From assembly GCA_003868215.1 (NCBI GenBank), contig QWDQ01000007.1, positions 372,001 to 436,000 on the forward strand: DNA of 64,000 nt, written 5' to 3'. The notes under the pieces were generated by a model, which was not told the origin of the DNA, did not search any database, and was given only the letters and a program-made list of their open reading frames with translations. The stretch is from Pseudophaeomoniella oleicola. Taxonomy: Eukaryota > Ascomycota > Eurotiomycetes > Phaeomoniellales > Phaeomoniellaceae. A program made the position numbers and the translations under genes. Positions 13,301 through 24,468 of this stretch are shown in pieces. How positions within the stretch are numbered: position 1 is the stretch's first letter; each line of letters begins with the position of its first letter.

Positions 13301-13925
13301 CAGCCTTTTGCTCGAGATAGCCATGAGTTCTCTTCCTTTCCAGAATCGCACTATCTGTATCCCAAGTCTTAGCAGGCCTTGCGAAGGCGGCGCGCTTGAC
13401 AGCTGGAAGCTCATCGTCTGGACCCAGGGTCAAATCGATGACATCGTTTTGTCGGAAACTGGTACTAGTAGACGATGGCGGAGGCACTCGCTTTTTTCTA
13501 CTTATGACATTTGGAGGATATGCTCGGATGCCGTCCACAACGGAAACGTTGTCCAGAGTGACAGCAGGGGAGTCTGGCTGGGGTTTTGACGAAATTCTCC
13601 TCGTCAGAAGTCCCTTACGCCATTGGCCCAGGGCTGTTGGGCCTTTGGCAGGATCATCATGCGCCTCTCGTGTACCGGGAGAGCGGCTCTTTTGTGATCT
13701 CAGGGCTGAACTGAAGGCATCCAGCTGTTGCTGTCGAGGTGGTGCAGATGGGTGACTTTTGCTATCAGTCTCCGTCCTCCTGTGTCCAGACGGAAGGGAC
13801 CCTCCACCACGCACTCCGTTCTCCTTGTAGGGTGAGTCTTTCGTCAAGTCATAGATCTGCGTGTCATTACGTTGACCTCGGAAGAAGGAGTCCAGCGGCC
13901 ACGCCTTGTGAGCCTTGTGAGCCAT
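10338..13925 (-). CDS. Uncharacterised large protein, 1195 aa
   Basis: A single intronless frame. The start is placed at 13925 (MAHKAHKAWPLDSFFRGQ); the open frame extends upstream to 14105, but only through a GTG and a Leu-Ser run read from a GA microsatellite. The first ~450 residues are rich in Ser, Arg, Asp and Pro and look disordered. A basic RKEKAKAR segment lies near 455, and a helical-looking stretch (LWNTFKLLVLLNGTHH) near 520-560. Around 725-770 a very acidic patch (SSDEDENEVDF) is followed by a charged helix. The last ~285 residues, from FQYSIRLNLTGSFSAFRLPR, look folded. Many KR/RK clusters suggest a nuclear protein, but this is inference. I recognise no named family. The next gene upstream on the same strand, FTA4, ends 1.46 kb away. 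Confidence 0.82.
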   Translation of the reverse strand: MAHKAHKAWPLDSFFRGQRNDTQIYDLTKDSPYKENGVRGGGSLPSGHRRTETDSKSHPSAPPRQQQLDAFSSALRSQKSRSPGTREAHDDPAKGPTALGQWRKGLLTRRISSKPQPDSPAVTLDNVSVVDGIRAYPPNVISRKKRVPPPSSTSTSFRQNDVIDLTLGPDDELPAVKRAAFARPAKTWDTDSAILERKRTHGYLEQKAVDADGGGFGQTSDGKNSERKRTRIYSPHGDSLVSAVTNRSPQSPASLVHRTPASSLNSPDTYKPNHIAVSSRETYKSAPVVIENNFPTEKRMDQPGAFQRKKARGLTSVASEEDAGSLFIPDRPPIQHLGKQNSKSLPPATDLQGFDAAEKSRMLRQAALRARGFGDETEADPKLFPNTPEDDLFGDVGNNEVEEATITENGDDALQSTLNVPTVPDLPALPLNTEGTQANDPSDLENAGRRIQSRCRQIRKEKAKARVLPGLTTSSRSAESSPLRSVDPGRGRIRKDKSKDDTGNKEDTVKERKDRDASLRAVRKALWNTFKLLVLLNGTHHVQHNDILEQYRSIRLSMDQCLKHGALSKSERSQILRNDKSMQTRALPYLRQGFQASNEEIENLAKEDLGEDIWRRMNAAERVKTAQNRHGSCKVGNAHNAQQRHAKTVFDQVVSGSERIPPDNGPEIINFETTQMRPTYGKLPLAARQEQEIKRIKQQLQNFNSVAVTERDIMSDLEEYLEEYAYPSDPSLSSDEDENEVDFQKRQQVAREEKMERIRLEKLAAVQKEPFRPSTATDSGVGKSRQISVRTARPTTSAKRLPRVDRQTHVRNDSLEPDAKTSPASSPPPEPKIRPTTARKAPTASALYPYLSEGETSDGVISDGVTHWRKLETASSEDEHKQSTYSGAEVSEDLQSDSESSASSQGDDTVFQYSIRLNLTGSFSAFRLPRKYRKGYGYDTQDKLDVDTAQRILRLGTFAESRSVSKAFNYIVQQLHRMSKPEDRVHLDSSFGYDEEMGSQYVTSSLANGSIFEAHIERQEVTYRDAAMSLRWRRDKKANNMSGFSFVYLIKSEQRTETLNVKDVGQSDAEERKADVEQCLDDDLFGPTPPPEDSKTCTAPKISIQSNNHAMFHTLVSANEDAANMLLNAFNERHNTLGELPLREAAEQDLGEYLVHLNKHSSRFNREETQIDHNGTLTEKLRVWVERHPVWGPRP

Positions 13926-14011
13926 GGTGAGCGTGCGAGCAGTGTGGTCAAATTGAGAGAAAGAGTCGGAGTAGGAGATGGAGGTTGACAAAGTAGTAGT
14001 GCAGGAATGAA

Positions 14012-14034
14012 AGAGAGAGAGAGAGAGAGAGAGA
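14012..14034. repeat. (AG)n microsatellite in the leader of the 1195-aa gene
   Basis: About eleven AG units just upstream of the chosen start codon, read as CT on the coding strand. This is probably a pyrimidine-rich leader tract, common in fungal promoters. Confidence 0.9.
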
Positions 14035-14469
14035 TTGTTGCAGGGAAGTAGGAAGACGAGTAAATGTATTACTCGAAAGAGATGGAAAGAATAATCAAGT
14101 CTCACTCTCCTCTATGTTCCCTCTTAGTTACAACTGAGAGAAACATAACTTGAGAGATCCAAAGAGCGTTTCATCAAACACCACTGGATCGCTCACTTTT
14201 ACGACCGACAAAAACACCTCGAATCCCTCCCCGAACCCTTCAAAAAAAAGGTCTTTCCTTACTTTACTAATGAGAAAGCACGAGATTGGATTCTAGTTTA
14301 GAAAAGAGAGAGGTAGTAAGTAGTGCCTTGATTTATTTGTCATTCACTCACTCCTTCACTCATTCACTTCTGATCTGAAATGGGGGAGAAGAAAGATGAT
14401 GGAGGACATGAGCGGCAAATCAGAACGGAGATATCTAACTACCTTAGATATGTGTGTGTGTGGACAGGT

Positions 14470-14506
14470 AGATAGATAGATAGGCAGGCAGGCAGGCAGG
14501 CAGGCA
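14470..14506. repeat. Compound (GATA)n/(GGCA)n microsatellite
   Basis: Three GATA units run directly into about six GGCA units in non-coding sequence. Confidence 0.9.
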
Positions 14507-15383
14507 TGAGAATTGATTTGATTGGGATACCTTTTTTGCTTCCTTCAACTCTACAACCTGATATATGTAAACTGTACGTATTCTACGTTAGATTCGGAAT
14601 AGAAGGGAGTAACTACATAGGTGAGAAATGGGATGGGGAAGTATATCAAGAAGGAAAGTATTGTGATATGATGTGCTGGTACTCGAAATTCTCCGTGGAA
14701 GTTGTAGTCTAGTGTATCCCTAGGAATTAGAGATGAACCAAGTAGAAAAAAGGATAGGGAAAGATGGAGTAAGACGGGAAAGAGTGATTGACATATGTAA
14801 TTCATGATCTCGTATGGATATAGATACATAATCTCGATCTTATCCACGCAACGGATGCAGGTTAGAGTAGTTGTTTATTTACTTGCCTAACTTAGGGAAG
14901 TAGTAATTCGGGGCGGTGCATTATCGTATCATACATGCGGTGGAAAGTTGTTGACGCTCGGAGCGTGACGCGCGACATTGCGATGGCAGTTATGATATGA
15001 TAGACCCGGCCTGAGGTGTTCTGGTCGAGCAGAGCCGTACTTATCTTCCGTTGAGATCTCCGGTCTTCTCGCTTGTTGTTGGATTTGTTCATCTAGATAG
15101 ATTAAAATATCAAGATAGAGAGAGGATTGAAGATACGCGACGTGGGAGATCGTGATTGTTGAGGAGGGACGTCGTTCAGATAGTTTGTCGATTCAGCTCA
15201 GTCGAGGTCGTGTCCAATCATTCTTCAGGACCACTCTGATGTCTGGTTTGAGATGTCGGCCTTCTGGGGTTGGTTGGCGGACTGTTGGAGAGCCCTTGAG
15301 AAGAGCAAATCACCTCCAGGCATTCACCCTCTGGGTTGACGGTTCTCCGTTTTAAGATGTGCTTAAGAGACTGGTGACACAGT

Positions 15384-16298
15384 TCAGGTCACGTCCATGA
15401 TCGCTGCCAATTTCTCTTTCTGTGACTGGCCTTGATTTGAAGCTTCATTCGAGACCTCTACACCGCCCATGTTCATATCACCATCCGATCCATTGGCTTG
15501 TTGTAAAGCCCCCGTAACTCTTGCAAGTAAGATCCTCATCTTGTCCAGCTCCTTCCCCAATTCTCCATTTCTGGAGACCAAGTTAGGCTGTATAGTGTCA
15601 TGCGGATCTTGATAAGGAGCAAGTAATGTCTTCAAGGATCGCAATTGCTCGAGCTTGTTCTGAGCTGTTGTCCGACGGGTTGCGAGGTCTGCGAGACGGG
15701 AATGGCGAGTCGTATAAACATCAGAATCTTCGTCCGTATAATGCCCCGAACCGGTTGATGGGATGAGTTCCCTCAAAGATGATGGGAGAGAGCGGATGGT
15801 CCTGAAGGTATCATGTCAGTTCAGAGGCCATGACCGCGATTGCAGCTGAGCGAACAGAAGGGTGTTTGCTGCCATTCGACTATACAAAAACGTACTCATC
15901 GCTTGTCAGATCACTGTTCTTCTTAACAAACAGCTCGACCTCGGAATCGAAATTTGGTTCCGGGCCAGCCTTCGAAATGGCGTTCCAATAAAGAGCATCA
16001 ATTTGTTCGGCTACGTGCCGAGTGGATTCGGTATTGTAAACAAGGCGATTATGTTGCTTGATCTTGGTGTTTACTGTGAGATCCGCCAATATCAGCATGG
16101 AAGACGATTGATAGACGATGTACAACGCGGACCTTTGTCAATCACATCTTCGATAACCTTGTCACTCAATTCTGGCCCTTCAATCTCCGGCGCATTCTCT
16201 CGCCATTGGGAAGTGGGCTGGAGGGTGGTAGTCAGCAGCCTGATCTGTTGTCGCAAAAAGGCAGCCTTCGCTTCAATCACAGTCCTAGACTGATCCAT
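15384..16298 (-). CDS. FTA4: Kinetochore Sim4-complex subunit Fta4
   Basis: Three exons read by eye: 16298-16133, 16073-15896 and 15801-15384, with introns of 59 and 94 bp. Donors are GTCCGC and GTACGT, acceptors CACAG and TTCAG. The joined product is 253 aa. It starts MDQSRTVIEAKAAFLRQQIR and continues through RHVAEQIDALYWNA, SDLTSDETIRSLP and a C-terminal coiled coil that includes LEQLRSLKTLLAPY, QPNLVSRNGELGKEL and LDKMRILLARVTG. This order matches fungal Fta4 (CENP-U-like, COMA/CCAN side of the inner kinetochore), which helps anchor the outer kinetochore at centromeres. Both introns restore the frame and the family pattern, so the structure is well supported. The gene is divergent from the HAD-like gene at 16770. 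Confidence 0.9.
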
Positions 16299-16769
16299 GG
16301 CGTTTTGGAAAGGATTTTGATGTTGCGTGAATGTCCCAGTGCCAGCATCTGCATAGCTCACCAAGTTACGTGCAAACGACTGGTGGGACGCGATAGAACG
16401 CGTTCTGGTCGTTCTGATATCGAGATTGGCGGGGAAGCTTCATGTGGGGCCATACAGAAGAGCAAGAACCGAGGTCGAGTTTCGAGTCGGAAGGTCACGG
16501 GGGACGTCCCTCTATAAATACAGAACAATTCGGGGTACATCTATATTCCTACTTCTGTCTGATGGAGGATACATGCCCCGTTGTTCTTTGAGTTGACTTG
16601 GGTTATCTTGCTATCTGGATTTTGAGAAACATTCCTGCATATGTCGTATGCCGCCGCTCTGTATACCTGATACGTTCCATACAATGCTGTTTGCCGGCTA
16701 GCGAGATTAGATACCGCCATTGGAAATCTTCCAGAGAGGAAAACCGGTCTCTGGAGACCTCTGTTGTCT
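16299..16769. promoter_or_regulatory. Shared divergent promoter, FTA4 / HAD-like gene
   Basis: 471 bp separate the two start codons, which point away from each other, so both promoters must lie here or overlap. No regulatory motif is called with confidence. Confidence 0.55.
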
Positions 16770-17588
16770 ATGGCGGAAACGATACCAAAAGTTATTCTTT
16801 TTGATATTGGAGGAGTCTGTGTTCTATCACCATTTCGAGCAATCCTTGACTACGAAAAATCACTATTAATACCACCGGGATATATCAATTTCAGCATATC
16901 AAAGTCCGCTCCTAATGGATTCTGGCACAAGCTAGAAAGGGGGGAGATCTCATTAGACGCTCATTTCTTCGAAGGATTCAGCACAGAACTGAACAGACCT
17001 GACATATGGGAAGCGTTCCATAAGCGTCACCGAAATTCGAGTCCGAAGTCTTTAGATCAGGGATTAGAGTATGCCTGGTCTGCCAACGGACCAATACCAC
17101 GAATTGATGGACAATATCTATTTTGGAAAATGATGGAGGCCTCCCGGACCCCTGATCCCAACATATATCCAGCGCTCAAGAAGCTCAAAGCAAGCAAAAA
17201 GTTCGTCGTTGCTGCTCTGTCCAATACGGTCATCTTTCCCCAGGGCCATCCTTACAATGATGTAAGGGAAGAGGATGTCAGGAATATGTTCGACTTGTTT
17301 ATAAGTAGCGCTCATGTCGGTATGCGGAAGCCTGATCCAAAGATCTATGAATACACTCTGCAAAGGTTGGAAGACCTTCTAGAAAACAAGGGAGAACACC
17401 TGGAGCCAACAGATGTTGTCTTTCTGGATGACATCGGAGAAAATCTGAAGGGGGCAAAAAGAGCAGGGATGAGGACAATACGAGTTGTTATGGGACAGAC
17501 CCAAGATGCTGTCCGCCAGCTTGAGATGATCACAATGCTCCCTCTTACAGGTGCCCATGTTGTATCCGAAGCCAAAGCGAGGCTGTAA
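16770..17588 (+). CDS. HAD-superfamily hydrolase-like protein (epoxide-hydrolase N-domain/ACAD10 type)
   Basis: Intronless, 272 aa, starting at the first ATG (MAETIPKVILFDIGGV). HAD motif I is FDIGGV, with Asp12 as the candidate nucleophile. Motif II is ALSNT near 150, the motif III Lys is in RKPDPKIY near 187, and motif IV is FLDDIGENL near 220. The helical cap lies between motifs I and II. The second Asp of the usual DxD is Gly here (DIGG), as in ACAD10-like members, where phosphatase activity is uncertain. No signal peptide or membrane segment is seen, so it is probably cytosolic. Substrate unknown; the superfamily call is secure. Confidence 0.88.
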   Translation: MAETIPKVILFDIGGVCVLSPFRAILDYEKSLLIPPGYINFSISKSAPNGFWHKLERGEISLDAHFFEGFSTELNRPDIWEAFHKRHRNSSPKSLDQGLEYAWSANGPIPRIDGQYLFWKMMEASRTPDPNIYPALKKLKASKKFVVAALSNTVIFPQGHPYNDVREEDVRNMFDLFISSAHVGMRKPDPKIYEYTLQRLEDLLENKGEHLEPTDVVFLDDIGENLKGAKRAGMRTIRVVMGQTQDAVRQLEMITMLPLTGAHVVSEAKARL

Positions 17589-19635
17589 TACCATTCCTTC
17601 TTCACTCCAAGTTAGCGTTTTCCCGATATCGGCGCATAGCAACCGTTCAGAAAGGTATCTCATGCTCCATGCTCCAGAGAGAATACCGTAGGGGGTTGGC
17701 CAGCTGCTGGAATCACGGCACATAATAACATAGTACATACGTACCCACCGTTTATGGGAGGCCGTTGACTTAGGGGAACGGGAGTTCGGAAGGCGCTTTA
17801 TCCGTCGCAAATGACGCGCTTAGATAGTAGCCATAGTGCCATTTTCGTCACGGTTTTGAGTGTTGCCAGAGCAGCTCTGTGGCTGCACGTCCATCCGCGA
17901 CTCAACTCAACTAAGAGGCGAGTGACCCATTGACTTTGCTATCTGCTTTATGACTGCATTCGCTCAGAGTGAATATGATCTCGTCAGTGTGGATGCACGG
18001 CCCGTCAAAGACCAAGGTAAATGCAGACACCTTCGAAGATAATGGAAGAAGGGATGGGAGAGTTGTGGAGGCGCGGCACTGTCCATTCAAAAGGCGGCGA
18101 TGGAGATCTAGCACGCACACTCACTTCACACACAAAATGGCTCAAATTCATCCATCATTCCAGGAGTGAACCGGAAATGGCAAAAAGGAAGAATATAGAT
18201 TGTAACATTGAAGGGGAAGAAGTATCGTCATGGGTATCTCCCTTATGATCGTGCATCATCCAGCCGAGATGATAGCGGTGACGACTCGATGATTCGATGA
18301 CTTCTGTAGTCTCTTGTAGCTCTTGGGGCTCATATTGTTACGCGTTATCTGTGGGCTGAATAATGCACGGCGAGACGGTTCAAGCTCCGCCGAGAAGCCG
18401 TCAAGTGTATCAGCGTATCCAGGCCCCCAAATATGATGATGATAAGCCGAAGGAAGCTACATGCATGTTCTAACTGACCTGCAGAATCTGGGTAGGGGCA
18501 TTGATAGATACTGTGCATATTTCATTGCGTCGGACGTCCATTTGAATGATACCCGTTCATTGATGGCGATCATGAGGCCGTTATAGCAGCCGGATCTGCC
18601 GATATGTTTGAAATTTGGGTCTTTTGAGTCCTTTTTTTTTAATGCAGCTCTTGAAAAGGACGGCGAGACACGCTCGAGGTTTGGAAGAGCTACGCGGAAG
18701 TGGAATAGTGAGACCAGAGCTTAGACCGTAAATCCCGAGCTACATACTGTACAGGAATAATGTCTCTTTTATCTCAAGGAAAGTATTAGAGCACTGACCA
18801 AGGACCTGGCTCCAATGAGATCGTCAACTTGGCCATTCCACAGAGAGCGGATTCTCCTTTCAACCTACCTACCTACCTACTATAGTACTTCCCTGTACGT
18901 ACTCATGTAACAGTTAAGGTACTCTTGAGTGGGCATGTTGTTTTATTCGGTTGGGAATGGCAATCATAGGTACATAATGTATCTGTAGCATCTGCACCTA
19001 AAGCAAGGAAAAGGGTAGATAGGTACTGTGCATGACGCCTTGAATTACCCACAAGAAACATCACCTCTCTATTTTAGCGGCTAACTTACCAAGATGCGGT
19101 ACCACGGAACACTAAAAACTCATCTTCTTTAACTAAGTTGGTGGCTCACATCCCTAGTGGCTAAGCCTGCTGTCCAGCACAATACTTGCCTGGGAAGCCA
19201 AGATCATTGACTTAGCCACTGTAAGTTTGGTGCGCGCAGTAAGGTCACAGCCTAACTAACCCTACGCCTCTCAACCCAAACGCAACTCCAACAATCGACG
19301 GTTCCTCCTCTCTAGTCGCTAGGTCACTAACCACACTTCTCAATCCTATCCTGCCCGCTTACTCGCTCTTTGAAGACACCTACCTTGCCTTGCTCTACCC
19401 TCTAGAATATCACACTTCACCACCATTTCTTCAATAATTACGTCTGGTCTTTTCTGCTTCCTGTACTGCACTGTCTTCCCCCCCTACCACAGACACACAT
19501 TCCCACCTTTCGAAAAGCCTATCGGTCACCATTCCTTGTCTCATTCTTTCCCATTCTTTTCCTCTCTTGCTCATCGTCCTCGACATCTTGATCGGTCGTC
19601 GAGAACGTTGAGAAGAGAAACCTCTCAGCTCAATC
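17589..19635. other. Intergenic, with leader of the KH-protein gene
   Basis: No gene recognised. The last ~380 bp (about 19260-19635) are pyrimidine-rich and probably form promoter and 5' leader of the KH gene. A CCTA microsatellite and a TACTATAGTA palindrome lie near 18868-18890. Confidence 0.55.
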
Positions 19636-22600
19636 ATGCAGAAGATTACCCACTTCACCAACTCAGCTACTCGCCATGGCTGGGACAGGATACCCTTCAG
19701 CATGTCTCGCCCACAGACCGATGTACCCGGACCACAACCAATGAGACGACCGCATATGCCAAATGGCCATCATTCACCTGCAGTCGACTCTATGGTCAAT
19801 TTATCATTCAACGTCCCCTTCGCTTCGAATTTACCAGGTCCTGATGTCGAAGATGTCCTTCATTCCAGTCCAGGGGCAATGCATAGGTGGACATTTCCAT
19901 TGGGAACTGCGGAAGGCACCCCAATCCATAAATTACCGGTCCATGCTCAAAATGTTGAGACGTTGCGGAAACTATGTCGGCAGATCAGTGAAACCAGTGG
20001 TGGCCGCCTCGAGGCAACCGTCACGTCCGCCGAACCAAAAGCGTCACAGTCATTACACCGGAAGTCACAGGGCCTGGTAACAAACGTGTGCATATCTGGC
20101 GAAAGCGACATTGTACACAAAATGAGGGCAAGGATCCTGAACGAAACTCCTATTTCTTTGGTACGATTCGACATCATTGTTACTTCAGAAAGATACTGAC
20201 ATTGTGGACAGCGCTCAGCGATCGTTGACATCGACCAGAATCTCATAATGGACGTGAGCGCAGATGGAATCCGGAAAGCTGTCCTTAATCACATCGACGT
20301 GGTTGCACAATATACGGGCACAGACATCTTCCTCTTGCGCCCAAAGGCTTCGGACCTAGAAACATCTGGCATTTCTTACGGCAGCGCTGCCGAGACGGGC
20401 CTTGATCAAAGGTTTCGTGCGCAAATCTTCGGCGATATGGAAAGCATGGAGCATGCGAAGACAAGGATCCTCATGATGATAGATCAAATTGTGAGTTAAA
20501 AAAGAACCGTTTATCACGAAAGCATGGTGTACTAAACCTGTCCAGCTCAAGCACAAGATCGATTTCATGAAGCTCGAACTCACAATGCACACTCTTGTTT
20601 GTGGCAGGACACGTAAAAACATCAAGCTCATCGAGTCTACAACGAAGACTGCTATCTACTTTCCGCCACCTTTCTTTCGCGTTTTTGGTTACTGCCCCCC
20701 AGGTGCAACTCGTCGCAGCGAGGACGAGGTATTTATAGCCGGACAGACCGAGGAAAGCATCATACAGGCAAAGCAAAAGCTCAGGGAGTTAGTGGCAGGG
20801 ACCAAACTTTACGTCAAAGATGTCATGGTGTCCTCTAGCAAGATTGACAACATTCTCCTGGATCGGCTTGACAAGGTGCGCAAGATCATGGAGACCAATG
20901 GCACGTACGTCCTCTTCCCGCAGCTTGGAAGCCAGCGAGGAGTAGTGCGCGTGCAGGGCACCGAAGTACTTCACATTGAGCGGACCGTTCGTGAGATCAT
21001 GGCTTTGGTAAGTCGTCTCAAATCTTTCGCCCATTTAGCGCTAATTTGGATCCAGGCTGGTCAGTTCTATAGCGCCAGCTGGTGGATTATGGTGCCAGAC
21101 GCTGCTCAGGGTGGAATGCTCCGGGCGCCTTCTCCAGCTGATATCCGTACCATGCTATCAGACATCTGTACCAATTCTGGCGCAGATTTGGCCTTCGACA
21201 AGTTTGCCTTCACGATCAATGGTTCCGACGACGAAGTCAAAGCTGCAATGATGGTCATCGCGCAGATTCCATTTGTCAAGCGAACTCCCTATCAGATTCG
21301 TGTCAAGATTGAACTCGCAAACGAGCACAAGGAATTCGTCAGTGGAAAGAAAAATGGAAAGATCAATAAGATCATGGGTCAAAGTACGCCAGTCAGTTCT
21401 TTTCCAACGGGTGGAAGCTAATAGGTCACAGGCAATGTGCAGATCATCTTCGATGGCTTCAACGAATACAATTTCTACATCGACGTTTGCGGCGCTCAGT
21501 ACGATGCTGTCAAGAACGGCCTCGAACTAGTCGAACAAGAAATGCCCGCTTCGATCTCCTTCCACGTTCCTGATCAGTATCACAAGCGCATCATTGGAAT
21601 CGGTGGGCAACACATCCAGCGTATCATGAAGAAGTATTCTGTCTTTGTGAAATTCTCGAACGCTATGGAACGCGGTGGTGTAGGCAAGGAAGACGATGAC
21701 GTGAAAGTGGACAACGTGATCTGCCGCACACCCGCTCGCAACGCCCAGAGCCTTGATCTCGTAAAACAAGAAATCATGGACATGGTTGAGAAAGTTGTGC
21801 GTGGAGAAGACATCTCCTCCGAATCTGGCACAAGCTGACGTATTCAGGACGCCGACCTGGTCTCCGAGACTGTTGTCATCAATCGCCTCTACCACCGTGA
21901 GCTCATTGCGCGCATGGCCGAGATTGACGAGCTGGAGAAGAAGTGGAATTGCAAAATCGACTTCCCCAGAACAGAAATGGCCAGTGATGTAGTCACTATA
22001 TCTGGTCCAGAATACCAGGTGCCTCAGGCTGTCGACGCTTTCCTGGTAGGGATCTTGACTCTCACGGCCAAGAAGCATTCCATGCTAACATGTTCGATAG
22101 GGAATGGTCCCCGAAAGCCATGAAATCACTTTTCAGAGCACAGAACAACTCTCTGAATATCTTTTGTCAGCTGACTTCGAAAATGATTTGCGACCGAAGC
22201 TCAAGGAACAATATGAAGTCGATATTCACGTCACACCGTTGGCACCTTCTCTTCCCACCTCTATTGGGGGCGAGGAAACCCCTATCCCGGTTGAGAAAAG
22301 GCTCATGCTTGCTTACACTCGCAACAATGCTGGTGGTCTCAAAGACGCGATCGACTTTCTCATCTCACGTCTCGTTTCCTACGGTCTGGATGCGAGTACC
22401 GTGAAAGGTGCCATTCCACGGCCCAAATCAGACTCTTTCGAGGATTCGTTGCCGTTCTTCGACTCTAAGCTTCTTCAGCATGCACCACCCCCACTTAATA
22501 CCGATTCACCTACGCGATCCAATTTTGGTGACGAAGGTAGCGAGAGGGGGTCTCTTTTTGACAGGCTGCGCAAGCCTGGCAGCATTTCTTCTTTCTCCTC

Positions 22601-22937
22601 TTTCATTGGCCGCAAGAATCAAAATGCTTCTCCTGGTTCTTTCTTCAAGCATGCATCGAGCAATGCTTCGAAGGCATCCCTTGTCTCCATGGAGTCTCGC
22701 GACAGCGGATATCGCAATCCCTGGACCGACTCTGGAGTCAACCTCCCCGAAGATGACACTGCCTCTTTCCACAGTGGCGGGTGGCCCCGTTTTGAAAACA
22801 AATTCCCTTACGGAAATGGCAATACCCCGGGTGATGCCACGCCCAAACATGATCCTCGTGCTTCTTTTGACAGCGGTCGGCCAAGCACTTCGAATTCGAC
22901 TTCTGGATACCCGGCCCCAATCGGGCCACCTCGTTGA
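19636..22937 (+). CDS. Multi-KH-domain RNA-binding protein (Bicaudal-C/vigilin-like)
   Basis: Seven exons by eye: 19636-20160, 20212-20490, 20546-21007, 21056-21383, 21432-21796, 21848-22045 and 22101-22937, giving 997 aa. Introns are 48-55 bp; the 20491 intron carries a TACTAA-like branch site. KH-type GxxG loops are visible as GRTRKN (~288), GKKNGK (~519) and the canonical GIGGQHIQRI (~587). Other segments have KH-like beta-alpha patterns without GxxG, e.g. RTVREIMAL and DFPRTEMASDVVTISG. The last ~200 residues are Ser/Gly/Asn-rich and disordered. KH repeats bind single-stranded RNA; proteins of this layout act in mRNA localisation or translation. The exact orthologue is uncertain. Intron four must use the second acceptor (CACAG at 21431) to stay in frame. 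Confidence 0.86.
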
Positions 22938-24468
22938 ATGATGTTTTCAAAAGGTTTATGCTTGAAACACGCAATATACCCATGCCTGTCTTTACGTTTG
23001 GCGTTTTAAACGTTGAATCAAAAGAAATATCACAATCTGTTGCGTTCTGTTTGCGTCCTTTTTTGTGTTTAGGATGATACCACTTTTGCTGTTTTATTGG
23101 CGTCCGAGAAGACTATGACCCTTCTTACAAGCGGGTGTGTTTTTTCTCATGGAGACGATGAGCAAACCATATGAGATATCACGACTCTCTTTTTAACAAC
23201 AAAATACCCGTGTGCGCTGAGGCGACGAAAAGCGAAATTATGAATGAACGTCTTACAAGGTGCATCTCATTTGAGTCATCGTATGATTGGAATGGATGGT
23301 AGCATTTAGACAATACAAAACTGGCCGCCTTTCGATTGTTTCCATCTAAAATCAATTTGGACCTGACGGATCTCTGTCCGTCGTAAATATCTTCTAGAGG
23401 CCATTGTAGTACACAGCCAGAGCGCATCATCATCATCCGGTGTAGTTTTGTACGCTGTGAAGTTGTGGCCGTGTACTTCTTTCTTGGTCCTGCCAATTTC
23501 GCAAGTGTAACCACAACTTCTCGTCTGAGCCATTCAAGTTGTCAGAAAGAAATACGTCCAATTTGCGAGAGTGGTATTGTCCAACGGTCCAAGTCAAGCC
23601 GACCTTCTTTCCAACCCTCGATGTTTACTCATTTTGTTTGAGTGGTGGTGTCTGACGCAGGATAGGGCTATCACCATTGGCTGAGCGATCGTCCGTGATC
23701 AGAGGGTTAACCGCCCACTACGATGCACACCAACGAATAATGGGGGGCAGCGCTATGCAAGCTCATCACAATCTCCATTCTCTCTCTGCCAGTCGATCAA
23801 CAATCATTTCTTCATCTGACAGAATCTCAGAGCCTCAGACCTACCCATCAAGATGCCTTCACAGCGCTTGTAGACATACTAGTTGTCGGTCCCTCCGTCA
23901 ATCCTGAGACGATTGGCTCGTGGCATTTTCATGCGTCCGCCCGAGACTGTTTCAGGAACAAAGTCTCCATGTCATCTCGATGGAATTGGACTTGTCAAGG
24001 TAGGTCGTACAATAGATGGTCGTCTCTTGTCCAGGTGGTTGCGCCAATCAGTGTGATGGTCTTAGCTTTTCGTCTTGTTCTCTCTTATATGTTGGTCATT
24101 CCCATATGCGCTGGACGGTACCCCATCGTGTGAGTCGCTCGCTGCAGCTTCTCTTGCATGAGCGCCTTTTTCCACTTCAAGCTGCAGGTACAGGCGCTGC
24201 GTTGACGCAGTTGCATCGAAGAAGTGAAGAGTCAATTTGTAGGCATCCGTGATGTCTACAGCTCTTGCGGAGTCGTTGATCGAAAGGTTTCTCGGACAGT
24301 GCCTGGGCTGTCTGTTACCACGACATGAGAACGAACCCATGGATGAGCTCGGTGGTCGCTCAGGTAGGACGACTCGTATGCGGCGAGAGTAACATTACTG
24401 ATGATCGAGTAGGAGTTCACAGGGAGATGAAGATAGCTCACTGTCAACAACCACATCTCGTCCCTCCT
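22938..24468. other. Intergenic, 3' flank of KH gene and 5' flank of the next gene
   Basis: No gene recognised. Small open frames on both strands lack family features. The frame of the 24469 gene stays open upstream to an ATG at 24325. Confidence 0.5.

Larger units (their letters stand above)
13926..15383. promoter_or_regulatory. 5' flank of the 1195-aa protein gene, with microsatellites
   Basis: Contains the promoter of the minus-strand gene starting at 13925 and the 3' end of FTA4. Simple repeats lie at 14012-14034 (AG), 14470-14482 (GATA) and 14483-14506 (GGCA). No gene recognised. Confidence 0.6.

Noticed and set aside
13926-14105. N-terminal extension of the 1195-aa protein
   Set aside because: It starts at a GTG, and its Leu-Ser run is the translation of an AG microsatellite; the ATG at 13925 gives a better start.
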